Below, piece after piece: positions 46,859 through 54,709 of a stretch of 64,000 bases of DNA. The stretch covers positions 1 to 64,000 of the forward strand of contig NZ_JAIOHK010000059.1 in the NCBI RefSeq assembly GCF_019913785.1, read 5' to 3'. This stretch comes from Altibacter sp. Its GTDB lineage: Bacteria > Bacteroidota > Bacteroidia > Flavobacteriales > Flavobacteriaceae. A program made the position numbers and the translations under genes. The notes beneath the pieces were generated by a model, which was given only the letters and a program-made list of their open reading frames with translations, was not told the DNA's origin and made no database searches. Each line of letters starts with the position of its first letter. The stretch's first letter is position 1.

Positions 46859-47611
46859 ATGAATTTAGCCACGACCATCGACGAGGTGATTTATATCTTA
46901 AATACAATCATTACAACTGAAACTCAGGCAGGGAGTAACCTAGCTTTTTTCCCTGTATTGTATAAGAAGGTGACCGAGCGAATAAAAATTGGAATTGAAG
47001 CAAATGAATTTGAGAATAATGCCCGAATGGAACAGTTGGATGTCCTTTTCGCAAACAGGTATTTGGAATCCTATCGCCAGTTTAAAGCAAAGGAAAAGCC
47101 CACCGCAAGTTGGGCCTGTGCCTTTGAGGCAGCCGGTAATTCAAAACTGCTTATTATGCAACAATTGTTGTTGGGGATCAATGCACATATTAATTTGGAC
47201 TTGGGTATCGCGGTCGCAGAAACAGTTGGAGAGCAAGGCAATTTAACCGATTTCGAAAATGATTTTAATAAGATAAATGCGATTCTCGCAAGCATGGTAG
47301 CCGATGTAGAGGATCGTATCTCCAAAGTGTCACCCATGTTCCTATTATTGGACAAGGTGGGAAAGGGCAAAGAAGACAAGGTAGTATCCTTTAGTATTAA
47401 TGTAGCGAGAGACGGGGCCTGGCTCTTTGCCAATCAGTATTATTTTTCGGGCAATAAGCCCCAAGAGATTGACAATAGAGACACCATCATTGCAGCCTTG
47501 GCTACTAAATTAACCACTACCAAAAACAGGTGGCTTCGATATGCTATTCGGTTTATACGATTTTTTGAAATGAAGAATGTGGCAAAGGTTTCGGAAATAC
47601 TCGACAACTAG
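46859..47611 (+). CDS. DUF5995 family protein
   Basis: 250 residues, alpha-helical, with the block LLMQQLLLGINAHINLDLGIA-type segment (LLLGINAHINLDLGIAVAET) that marks the DUF5995 group. It has no signal peptide or membrane segment. Function is unknown. It is divergent from the S10 peptidase and convergent with the PqqB-like gene. A weak box (TATTTTTA) lies about 20 nt upstream. Confidence 0.7.
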   Translation: MNLATTIDEVIYILNTIITTETQAGSNLAFFPVLYKKVTERIKIGIEANEFENNARMEQLDVLFANRYLESYRQFKAKEKPTASWACAFEAAGNSKLLIMQQLLLGINAHINLDLGIAVAETVGEQGNLTDFENDFNKINAILASMVADVEDRISKVSPMFLLLDKVGKGKEDKVVSFSINVARDGAWLFANQYYFSGNKPQEIDNRDTIIAALATKLTTTKNRWLRYAIRFIRFFEMKNVAKVSEILDN

Positions 47612-47693
47612 GGTAAGTTCGAATTCGCCCTTCAATAAAATTTTGTGGGGGAAGGAGATTAGGACCAAATAGACAATGTCTTATGATATTTGA

Positions 47694-48653
47694 TCAAAGT
47701 ACAAAAAGGCTGTTGATTGTAGCAATGTGGAATCCGTTGCCAATAACGGTCTTATAGGCCTTGCTATTGGTGTCAATGACTGGATTGGTATGGTTAAAAT
47801 GAATAAAGTGTATTTTTTGTTTTTCTGAAGCGGGTAATCGGTTAAACAGTTCCATACTTTCAGTGATAAAGGGATGTGGTATTTCTGAAATATCCCGTGT
47901 GTTGATTTCATCGCCCGAATAGAAGGTGGCATCGAGAAAGGCATAGTCTACTCCCGAAATGGCTTCAACAATGGAAGTTTCCCATTTGGACCACTTATCA
48001 ATATCGGGAATAAAGAGGGCTTTCTTGGCAGGCCCTATTATTTGATAACCAACGGTTTCTGAAAACTCATCGCGATGCGGTACGGTGAATGGTATTACCG
48101 AAATATTGGAAGTTAGCCGTAGTTTTTTTTGATCCTCCAACGGCTGAAGCGATATGTTGTTTTGATTGACTAACTGACTCCAAGGTCCATTAGTTTCCAA
48201 GAATTGCTTCATACGAGGCATGGCATAAACAGGTATGTTCTGAGCGTTGGTGGCTTCTTTTCCCAGATACATTAATCCGGTGTAATGGCCTATATGGGCG
48301 TGGGTGAGAAAAATTCCGTCTGGCAGCTCATTTTCAGAATAGGCAAATTGTTTCAGTTTTTTTGCTTGTGAAGTTATATCCGGGGTAGCTTCAAAAAGGA
48401 AGGTTTTGTTGTTTTGAGGATCTACAATCCCAAGAGAGACCACTTTCCGAAGGGAATCTGGATTTTCAAATAAATCTTTACAACAGTCCTTTTTACAGGC
48501 TATGTGTGGTGATCCGGCATCCTGTAAGGTTCCTAAAATAATCAGCGTTGTTTCGGTAAGAGGAGGAAGTGCATCCACCTTTTCTATGGTAGTTTTTCTT
48601 TCTTCCTTACAAGCAAGTAGTACGAGTACACAAAGAAAATAATAATGCTTCAT
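47694..48653 (-). CDS. PqqB-like MBL-fold lipoprotein
   Basis: 319 residues with a lipoprotein signal (MKHYYFLCVLVLLAC, Cys15). It has the PqqB-type metallo-beta-lactamase core: IILGTLQDAGSPHIACKKDC near the N-terminus, the metal motif LTHAHIGHYTG, VPHRDEF and FIHFNHTNP. PqqB hydroxylates tyrosine in PqqA; this one is a lipoprotein with no pqqA, C or E genes nearby, so PQQ synthesis is unlikely. Its ATG overlaps the cupin stop (ATGA). It ends the accessory cluster. Confidence 0.83.
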   Translation of the reverse strand: MKHYYFLCVLVLLACKEERKTTIEKVDALPPLTETTLIILGTLQDAGSPHIACKKDCCKDLFENPDSLRKVVSLGIVDPQNNKTFLFEATPDITSQAKKLKQFAYSENELPDGIFLTHAHIGHYTGLMYLGKEATNAQNIPVYAMPRMKQFLETNGPWSQLVNQNNISLQPLEDQKKLRLTSNISVIPFTVPHRDEFSETVGYQIIGPAKKALFIPDIDKWSKWETSIVEAISGVDYAFLDATFYSGDEINTRDISEIPHPFITESMELFNRLPASEKQKIHFIHFNHTNPVIDTNSKAYKTVIGNGFHIATINSLFVL

Positions 48654-49051
48654 TCTTTAGGTTCCATAATTAAAAACACCGCGGTGCTATCACCAATGTT
48701 CAATACTTCATGCTGCGTTATATGATCCTTGGAAAACGAACTTCCTGTGGGCACATTCACTTCCCTAACACCTGTGGTATCTTTTATTCTGAATTTACTC
48801 CCCTTGAGGGTATATCCAATATGAGGTGCATGGTAATGGCGTTCGTGTCCTACGCCCGGAGGAAAGGTGCATTTTAATACGCGAAGCTTCGAAGTTTCCT
48901 CAATCACTTCACAAACAGCCTTATTGTTCCAACCCGCCTCCAAAGGATCGGGCAGCGTGTTTTTGGTTTCACATCCCATAAACATCGCCATTGTTAACAG
49001 GCTTAGGATATATCGTAATCGAGTATTTTGATTGTGTTCTGAAACTGGCAT
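48650..49051 (-). CDS. Cupin-domain lipoprotein
   Basis: 133 residues from the ATG at 49051. The lipobox is LTMAMFMGC. A single cupin barrel follows with FPPGVGHERHYHAPHIGYTL (metal-binding His residues) and a second-motif HITQHEVLNIGDS. The metal ligands look complete; an enzymatic or sensor role is possible. An in-frame ATG at 49087 exists but overlaps the previous small gene by 29 nt and would bury the signal peptide, so 49051 is favoured, 7 nt after that gene's stop. The next gene overlaps by 4 nt. Confidence 0.78.
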   Translation of the reverse strand: MPVSEHNQNTRLRYILSLLTMAMFMGCETKNTLPDPLEAGWNNKAVCEVIEETSKLRVLKCTFPPGVGHERHYHAPHIGYTLKGSKFRIKDTTGVREVNVPTGSSFSKDHITQHEVLNIGDSTAVFLIMEPKE

Positions 49052-49058
49052 CAAGAGC

Positions 49059-49178
49059 TTATTCTTTAGGTGCTTTATCTTCTTCATTTTTCACTTTTCG
49101 ATACTTAAAATACAAACGCACCCCGAGACGTGCAAAGAGAATAACGGCAATTACAGTTATAATGTCAACAGTGCTCAT
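49059..49178 (-). CDS. 39-residue single-pass membrane protein
   Basis: A small gene missed by length cut-offs. It encodes 39 residues with one helix (VDIITVIAVILFARLGVRL) and a basic then acidic tail (KYRKVKNEEDKAPKE). Its ATG overlaps the stop of the upstream DUF6090 gene (ATGA), and the cupin gene starts 7 nt after its stop, so it sits exactly in phase in the operon. That placement supports translation. No family is recognised. Confidence 0.62.
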   Translation of the reverse strand: MSTVDIITVIAVILFARLGVRLYFKYRKVKNEEDKAPKE

Positions 49179-49924
49179 TGGTATTTTTGAAGTTCGTTTT
49201 TGATTTCATTTTCGGTGCGATCTAAAACAGCGTTAAAGGTTAAAAGGTAATCTATTTTCGAGTGATCGGTTTCCAATTTAAGGTTGATTAAATTTTCTAA
49301 CTCGAGGTTATTGAAAAAGAAGGAGTAATCTGTAGGCGAATTAATTTCGACCATGTCCTTGTCCCTGGCCATTTTTGCATAGTTCAGATTTTTAACGACA
49401 AAGGGTTCGATAATGCCACTGAGTTGGGTATTTGCATAGCCTTCGACCACAGCTCCAAATTTTAAGAGCTGTTTTATCTGCAATAGGTGTTCTTTCAATC
49501 TGACATTTTTTAATTCTGAAATATTCCTGTCGTTGAGAAATTCGCTTGTGGTAGGCATGTCATTGGCTACCGAAATGACCTTGGATAAGCCTTCCAATGA
49601 GTTGTAGATTTGTCTGATGGAATCGGGATCTTTAAGTTGCATCAAATACAAAGAGCGCTTGTTGCTTGACACGACTACCGAGTCGATAAAATTGGACTTT
49701 CCTGCTACCCATTTTTTGGTGCTTGCAATTTCTTGTAACATCCTTTCGCAGGTATCCTTGAGTTCGTTATTTTGGATCCGCTGGGTGTTCCAGGTGTTGA
49801 GTTGTAAGGCTATTAATATTCCAACAACAACCAATACAATTTCACCAATAGCGTATTTAACATACTTGGCAGTTTTGTTCTCCATTATTAAATTTTGACG
49901 AATATGACGGAATAATTTAATCAA
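49175..49924 (-). CDS. DUF6090 family membrane protein (TTG start)
   Basis: 249 residues. The N-terminus LIKLFRHIRQNLIMENK (first residue Met in the cell) is followed by one membrane helix (YAIGEIVLVVVGILIALQLNTWN) and a helical periplasmic domain. The matching N-terminus of the second DUF6090 protein (MIKFFRKIRQ) supports the TTG at 49924, which overlaps the TPR gene stop (TTGA), over the internal Met at residue 14. DUF6090 proteins are typical of Bacteroidota and have no known function. Confidence 0.83.
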   Translation of the reverse strand: MIKLFRHIRQNLIMENKTAKYVKYAIGEIVLVVVGILIALQLNTWNTQRIQNNELKDTCERMLQEIASTKKWVAGKSNFIDSVVVSSNKRSLYLMQLKDPDSIRQIYNSLEGLSKVISVANDMPTTSEFLNDRNISELKNVRLKEHLLQIKQLLKFGAVVEGYANTQLSGIIEPFVVKNLNYAKMARDKDMVEINSPTDYSFFFNNLELENLINLKLETDHSKIDYLLTFNAVLDRTENEIKNELQKYQ

Positions 49925-51444
49925 AGAATACCAGCTTCTGTATTTGCTATTCCTTTTAATGTAAGGCGTCTTTTAGGTGCCATTTTCAAGGTTAATTCAT
50001 ACTGCACCTTCGCCTCGTCCTTTCTTCCCTGTTTCAACAACCAATCTGCGTATAATTCACGTGTAGGTTTTTGAATTTGAGGTGGGCCATAGCTGTAACT
50101 TATGCTTTTTTGCAATTCGATGGAGGTTAGAAAATTTTGCTCGGCCAAGGTAGTGTTTTTGTCCAAATCGGCTAGTAGTGCCTCCAATTGGTGTTTTCGG
50201 GCTAAGACCTCGGTCAGGTCGGTCTGAGTAACGTCCTCCCGGGTCGCACTGGAACACAGTTTTGCTGCACCTTCAGAAACGATAAAAGAGCCACGGTTAT
50301 GATCATTGGTGACAACCTTAACAATGCTATCCAATTGTGCTCTGTCGCCTTTGGTATAGGCTTTCATGCCTTCTAGAAAGAGGTATTGCGAGCGAATGCT
50401 CTCGTTTAAATTGGAAATATCGACCGGGATGTCGGCAATTTCACTTTCCCATTCGTTGGTCTCGACTAAATAGGTCCCTTTTAAAAACACAAGATGTACT
50501 CTGGACCTTATGGAGGGTGTTTCAGTAGTGTATTGTTGCATTTCTTTTACCAGTTTTAACGCCTCTTCTTTTTGCCCATTCTGAAGGTATCCATATTCCA
50601 ACCAGTGAAACGCGTGGTATCCGCGCGCATCATTGCCAAGGCCTTTTGCCTTCATTCTATCAACACTTGCTTTATACGAATCGATGTTAGACGCGATTAC
50701 ATTGTCCCACATCCCCATTGCCACAAAAATATGTGAGGGCATATGCAGGGCATGGCTCGCATCGGGGGCTACTTTTGAATAGGCATGTGCCGCATCTAAA
50801 GCCAAGGTAGCGTGATTGGGATCGTCGTACGAATGGATAAGATAATGGAGGGCTCCGGGATGGTTGGGGTTTTCCTTGAGAATTCCTTGTGCGATCAAGG
50901 CTCCTTTTCCATATAATTCGTCGTCACGACCTTCCGGGACTGAAGCCAACAGTGAAAGTGCATAAAAAGCGGCCACTTCGTGATTGTCGGGATAGACCTG
51001 TGTAAGTTCCTCCATAAATACTGCATAGGCTTTGTCGCGTTCTGTCTTTTCTATTTTCGGGCTATATAAAAGCTGGACGGCAGCAATTAAGTCTTGCTCC
51101 AGTTTGCCTGATTTTTTAGTATAATCGAATTTGCTCAGTTCGTTTAAGACTTCCGTGGCACTTTCGTAATCCTGTTCAGACCAAAGACTGTGGTTATAGG
51201 TCATGGCTTCTCCCCAATACGCCATAGGCATTTCGGGATCTAGTTCGCGCGCCTGCTGAAAAGCTTCGCGGGCATCATCGTATTCGAACGAATGTAGCAG
51301 TAGCAACCCTTTTTCAAAAAGTGGTTTCGCTTCGGTCTTCCCTGAAACATCGATTCGGACTACACCCAAATTCTCAGTAGATTCTTTAGGTTGCTTACAA
51401 GAAAAAACAAAGAATAGGATGGCGAATACTAATAGAGGTCTCAT
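49921..51444 (-). CDS. TPR-repeat lipoprotein
   Basis: 507 residues. The lipobox FAILFFVFSC puts lipidation at Cys16. TPR-like units start at about residue 45 (FEYDDAREAFQQARELDPEMPMAYWGEAM, written in parts: FEYDDAREAFQQARELDPEM / PMAYWGEAM), with the block HALHMPSHIFVAMGMWDNVIASN, split at HALHMPSHIF, typical of TPR lipoproteins seen with DUF6090 or similar genes. Such proteins usually form binding scaffolds; the partner is unknown. It overlaps the next gene by 4 nt. Confidence 0.83.
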   Translation of the reverse strand: MRPLLVFAILFFVFSCKQPKESTENLGVVRIDVSGKTEAKPLFEKGLLLLHSFEYDDAREAFQQARELDPEMPMAYWGEAMTYNHSLWSEQDYESATEVLNELSKFDYTKKSGKLEQDLIAAVQLLYSPKIEKTERDKAYAVFMEELTQVYPDNHEVAAFYALSLLASVPEGRDDELYGKGALIAQGILKENPNHPGALHYLIHSYDDPNHATLALDAAHAYSKVAPDASHALHMPSHIFVAMGMWDNVIASNIDSYKASVDRMKAKGLGNDARGYHAFHWLEYGYLQNGQKEEALKLVKEMQQYTTETPSIRSRVHLVFLKGTYLVETNEWESEIADIPVDISNLNESIRSQYLFLEGMKAYTKGDRAQLDSIVKVVTNDHNRGSFIVSEGAAKLCSSATREDVTQTDLTEVLARKHQLEALLADLDKNTTLAEQNFLTSIELQKSISYSYGPPQIQKPTRELYADWLLKQGRKDEAKVQYELTLKMAPKRRLTLKGIANTEAGIL

Positions 51445-51578
51445 AATACGTTGGTTACATAGTTTCTTTAAAGATAAGACTTCTTCCGATTAGTACAAGA
51501 AGGACAAAAAGCAGTCGCTAAAATTGTATGCAAAACACTTGCCATGGCCTTCGCTCCAGCCCGATATCACACATTTTT

Positions 51579-51770
51579 CTAGCCTGATTTGCCATCGCCG
51601 TCAATATCGGTCTTGGTGTGTGACTCCAAAGCTTCGAGGGTTTTTCTGAGCAATGTTTGTGTGGATTCCAGGTCCTTTTCTAATTGTGCGACGCGTTCTT
51701 CCAGACTGTCCGCCTGATTTTGTTGTTTCTGTAATTCATCCTCTTGTATCAAGTCCCAAAATATTCCCAT
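51579..51770 (-). CDS. 63-residue coiled-coil protein with an EF-hand-like end
   Basis: 63 residues starting MGIFWDLIQEDELQKQQ, then a continuous heptad region (about 12-48: SLEERVAQLEKDLESTQTLL), and ending DIDGDGKSG, which resembles a Ca-binding loop or dockerin fragment. It has no signal peptide. It lies 28 nt after the stop of the 19-codon gene. No family was recognised; similar small coiled-coil proteins occur in flavobacteria by recollection only. Confidence 0.6.
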   Translation of the reverse strand: MGIFWDLIQEDELQKQQNQADSLEERVAQLEKDLESTQTLLRKTLEALESHTKTDIDGDGKSG

Positions 51771-51798
51771 AAGGCTATTGTATTAGTTATTGGTTTGT

Positions 51799-51858
51799 TT
51801 ATCGGTGTTGTTTTCCATGAATAAGCTTATTAAGCATACGGCGGAAGAATTTTATCAT
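51799..51858 (-). CDS. 19-codon mini-gene resembling the DUF6090 N-terminus
   Basis: ATG at 51858 overlaps the DUF6090 stop (ATGA). The product would be MIKFFRRMLNKLIHGKQHR, 19 residues and strongly basic. Its first six residues equal those of the preceding DUF6090 protein. It could be a real micropeptide, a regulatory leader, or the decayed start of a duplicated DUF6090 gene. No membrane helix follows before the TAA at 51799. Confidence 0.4.
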   Translation of the reverse strand: MIKFFRRMLNKLIHGKQHR

Positions 51859-52643
51859 TTTGCAATTTCCTTGTCAATTAATGAAATCAAATTTTGAATG
51901 TATTGGACTAAATTTTGGTGAATTCCTGCTAAATATCCATTATTCATAAAAGAGAGCCGAAGACCATTTTTAAATTTCTCATTGTGATGTTGCCACTTAG
52001 CATCTTCAATAAGTTCCTCTTGTAAAGACGGGGCGATATCTGCGGCGGTTAATCTTTTTGGAAATCCGAAGGAGGGTTTGGTTAAATCAAAGAATCCAAG
52101 GGACACCATATTTTCAACATGTGGGTCGTATAAATAGGTTTCGTATTCTCTTCGCATATGGTTTTCGCCCAAAGCAATGGCTACATAAGTTTTGTCTAAT
52201 TCTAATAATCCATTTTTAATGGAATTGTTCTTAATAAAACTAAGATTACCCGAACTCAATAATTCTTTAAAGGTATTGTTGTTAGGGACAAAGGTATTCC
52301 ATATAAAAACCCGCTCGTATGTATTGGTATATTGCTGAACATCTTCAATAGATTGGGGCTCATCTCCATTTATCAATGCAGCACTTGCTGCGGCTTTTTG
52401 AAAACGATATTCTGCAAGTTGGGTGTTGTTTTCAATTTCACTAACCAAATCTGCTTTTAGATTTTTGAGAAAGTTTACTTCCACCGCTCTTTCTTTTCTT
52501 CTCTCATTCCAATTGTTAATCTGCAAGGCAATCAAGATTCCTATTACCACTAGGATTATTTCACCGATGGCGTAAAGGAGGTATTTTGAGAACTTGTTCT
52601 CTTTAACAAGTCGTTGACGGATTTTTCGAAAGAATTTGATCAT
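51855..52643 (-). CDS. DUF6090 family membrane protein
   Basis: 262 residues: MIKFFRKIRQRLVKENKFSKY then one helix (LLYAIGEIILVVIGILIALQ) and a NNWNERRKERAVE motif, followed by a helical periplasmic domain. This is the textbook DUF6090 layout. It lies 6 nt after the S33 lipoprotein gene and overlaps the 19-codon gene by 4 nt. Function is unknown; the paired occurrence with a second copy 3 kb away suggests a conserved membrane role. Confidence 0.86.
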   Translation of the reverse strand: MIKFFRKIRQRLVKENKFSKYLLYAIGEIILVVIGILIALQINNWNERRKERAVEVNFLKNLKADLVSEIENNTQLAEYRFQKAAASAALINGDEPQSIEDVQQYTNTYERVFIWNTFVPNNNTFKELLSSGNLSFIKNNSIKNGLLELDKTYVAIALGENHMRREYETYLYDPHVENMVSLGFFDLTKPSFGFPKRLTAADIAPSLQEELIEDAKWQHHNEKFKNGLRLSFMNNGYLAGIHQNLVQYIQNLISLIDKEIAK

Positions 52644-52649
52644 AATAGG

Positions 52650-53702
52650 CTATTCAAACGAACCAGTATCGACGTCTTTAATGAATTGAATCACCCCTTC
52701 AAAATAGTTTTTCTGATCGTCGTATTGTGACAAATGACTTCCGTTAGGACATAATAAAAAACGCCCTTTCTGAACTTCAGTCGCCATCCACTCCATATAT
52801 TTTGGATCCATGGTATCGTAGGTAGCGCCGATCATTAAGGTAGGAACTTTGATTTCTTTCAGCTTGGCTGAAACATCCCATCCTTTCAATGAAGCATCCC
52901 CAGTCACACCAAATTCGCTATAGCCTTGCATGGCGATATAAATGTTTGGATTTAGGTGTTTCATGGCACGGTTGACCGACTCGGGCCACTTGTCTAGGGG
53001 CATTCGCAGTACATGTTCCGTATAATAATGTTGGGTCACCAATTCGGCATAACGGGGATTGCCAAAATCTTCTTTTGCCTCCATGGCTTTTATTTCGGCA
53101 TAGACATCGGCTGGTAATTGCGGGCCGAGTACTTCGGCGGCGTATTTTTCATATTCAGGGATACTGGCCATCATATTTGAAATGAGCAATCCTTTTAAGT
53201 TGTCTTGATATTTTAAAGCGTATTCCATGGCAAGAATACCTCCCCAGGATTGCCCAAGGAGGTAAAAATTGCTGCTGTCCATGTTCAATGCCTTTCTCAC
53301 TTGCTCCACTTCTTCTACAAAATGTTCGATAGTCCAAAGTGTAGCATCATTGGGTTGATCGCTATAATACGAATCCAACTGATCATAATACACGTATTCT
53401 ATGCCTTCCTTCGGGAAGTAGCCGTCGGCACATTCGAAGAATTCGTGCGTGCCACCTGGGCCACCATGTAACAAGAGGACCTTTATCTTCGGGTTGTTCC
53501 CCACTCGCTTAGTCCAAACATTAAAAGTCCCTTTCGAGGTGTTAATGGGTATCATTTTTATGCCGCCGGTAAATTGATCATCGCTATTGGAATAGTCCAA
53601 ATACGATGTATCACAATCGGATTCAGTGTTCAAATCTTGTTTTTCGGCACAGCCCGTTATGCTGAGCAGAAAAACTGAAGCAATCAAGACAATTGATTTC
53701 AT
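52650..53702 (-). CDS. Proline iminopeptidase-like lipoprotein (S33)
   Basis: 350 residues. A lipobox (VFLLSITGC) is followed by an S33 alpha/beta hydrolase: LLLHGGPGGTHEFFEC (oxyanion loop), YLLGQSWGGILAMEYAL (nucleophile Ser), LMIGATYDTMDP (Asp) and CPNGSHLSQYDD (His). The HGGPGG motif marks the proline iminopeptidase group that removes N-terminal Pro or similar residues. Lipidation places it in the envelope. It lies 23 nt after the SnoaL-like lipoprotein. Confidence 0.88.
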   Translation of the reverse strand: MKSIVLIASVFLLSITGCAEKQDLNTESDCDTSYLDYSNSDDQFTGGIKMIPINTSKGTFNVWTKRVGNNPKIKVLLLHGGPGGTHEFFECADGYFPKEGIEYVYYDQLDSYYSDQPNDATLWTIEHFVEEVEQVRKALNMDSSNFYLLGQSWGGILAMEYALKYQDNLKGLLISNMMASIPEYEKYAAEVLGPQLPADVYAEIKAMEAKEDFGNPRYAELVTQHYYTEHVLRMPLDKWPESVNRAMKHLNPNIYIAMQGYSEFGVTGDASLKGWDVSAKLKEIKVPTLMIGATYDTMDPKYMEWMATEVQKGRFLLCPNGSHLSQYDDQKNYFEGVIQFIKDVDTGSFE

Positions 53703-53725
53703 AAGTTGGTGCTTTAAATGTTCAA

Positions 53726-54613
53726 TTAATTTCTTCCTGTCTCGTGCAATTGTTTTGTATCTACATATTGCTGAAACGCAATTACCTTTCCGTCCTTAAG
53801 CGTCCATAGATGAGCGGCCTGTGCGTTAATACTCTTTCCGGTTGCTTTCACTTTCCCTTTATAGCGAAGTGTTGCCAACACCTGCTCGTTTTCCATATTG
53901 TGAAGTTTTATATCATTTAAAGTGAAATTTTCATATGCAGCGATCACCCGTTCAAAAACGCCTTTTAAAACGGCATCCGGACCAATATAGGGGTTGCCAT
54001 CGGCTAAGGCATTACCTTCGGCTTCGTTCCATTCAACTTTCGCGTCCAAAGCGGCTAATACAGCCGGAACATCTCCCTTGCCAAAGTTCGTGTACAGATC
54101 GCTAACTACGGTAATATTATCTGCATTCAGTAAAGGATCAATCCCCAATTGTGCCATAAAGGCCAGATTGTCCATAAAATCCTGTTCTTGGGCGATTTTG
54201 CCGTCTTTCATGACCGCTATGGTGGAACCTTCTACTTCTACCGCTTTTCCTGTGGCCGGAATTCCAAAAAAGTCACCACTATGCGTACCTTTAAATTTCC
54301 AGTGTTTAACCAGTTTATCTCCTTGTCCAAAGATGTCGACGATGGTAAAATCGGGATTCGAAAAGCCAGTTGTAAAGTTGGAATAATAGTCTTTAAATGC
54401 TTCGATACCCACCACATTTTCGGGATTGGTGATCAGGGTAATCTCAGGATCGAAGTTCGTATCGTTGATAAGATCCAGCTTTCCTTCATTAATAATTTCA
54501 TCCCAGACAGTGGTATACTTGGTAATATTGTCTTCCACTTGTTTGTTTGGATTGTTACAGGCAGTTAGCAGCACAAGGGCTGTAACGAATAGTAATTTAA
54601 TAGTTGTTTTCAT
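53726..54613 (-). CDS. Lipoprotein with two SnoaL/NTF2-like domains
   Basis: 295 residues. The lipobox is VTALVLLTAC. Two NTF2-like folds follow: residues about 30-150 (SnoaL-type: FKGTHSGDFFGIPATGKAVEVEG in parts) and about 160-290 (VVSDLYTNFGKGDVPAVLAALDAKVEW in parts). The first resembles ester cyclase-like SnoaL proteins; the second is a general SnoaL-like domain. Enzymatic activity is uncertain. It begins the accessory operon that runs to 47694. Confidence 0.82.
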   Translation of the reverse strand: MKTTIKLLFVTALVLLTACNNPNKQVEDNITKYTTVWDEIINEGKLDLINDTNFDPEITLITNPENVVGIEAFKDYYSNFTTGFSNPDFTIVDIFGQGDKLVKHWKFKGTHSGDFFGIPATGKAVEVEGSTIAVMKDGKIAQEQDFMDNLAFMAQLGIDPLLNADNITVVSDLYTNFGKGDVPAVLAALDAKVEWNEAEGNALADGNPYIGPDAVLKGVFERVIAAYENFTLNDIKLHNMENEQVLATLRYKGKVKATGKSINAQAAHLWTLKDGKVIAFQQYVDTKQLHETGRN

Positions 54614-54672
54614 TATGTTATTGGTTTAGTTAATAGTTAATTCTTTAAAATACTTTCATAACCCGCTCTAGG

Positions 54673-54701
54673 AAGGTCAATATTTTCTCCGACTTGACCT
54701 T
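54673..54701. repeat. 8-bp inverted repeat after the DUF5706 gene
   Basis: AAGGTCAA (54673-54680) pairs perfectly with TTGACCTT (54694-54701) across 13 nt, 8 nt beyond the DUF5706 stop. There is no T-tract on the minus strand, so it is not a classic terminator. Confidence 0.4.
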
Positions 54702-54709
54702 TACTTTAA

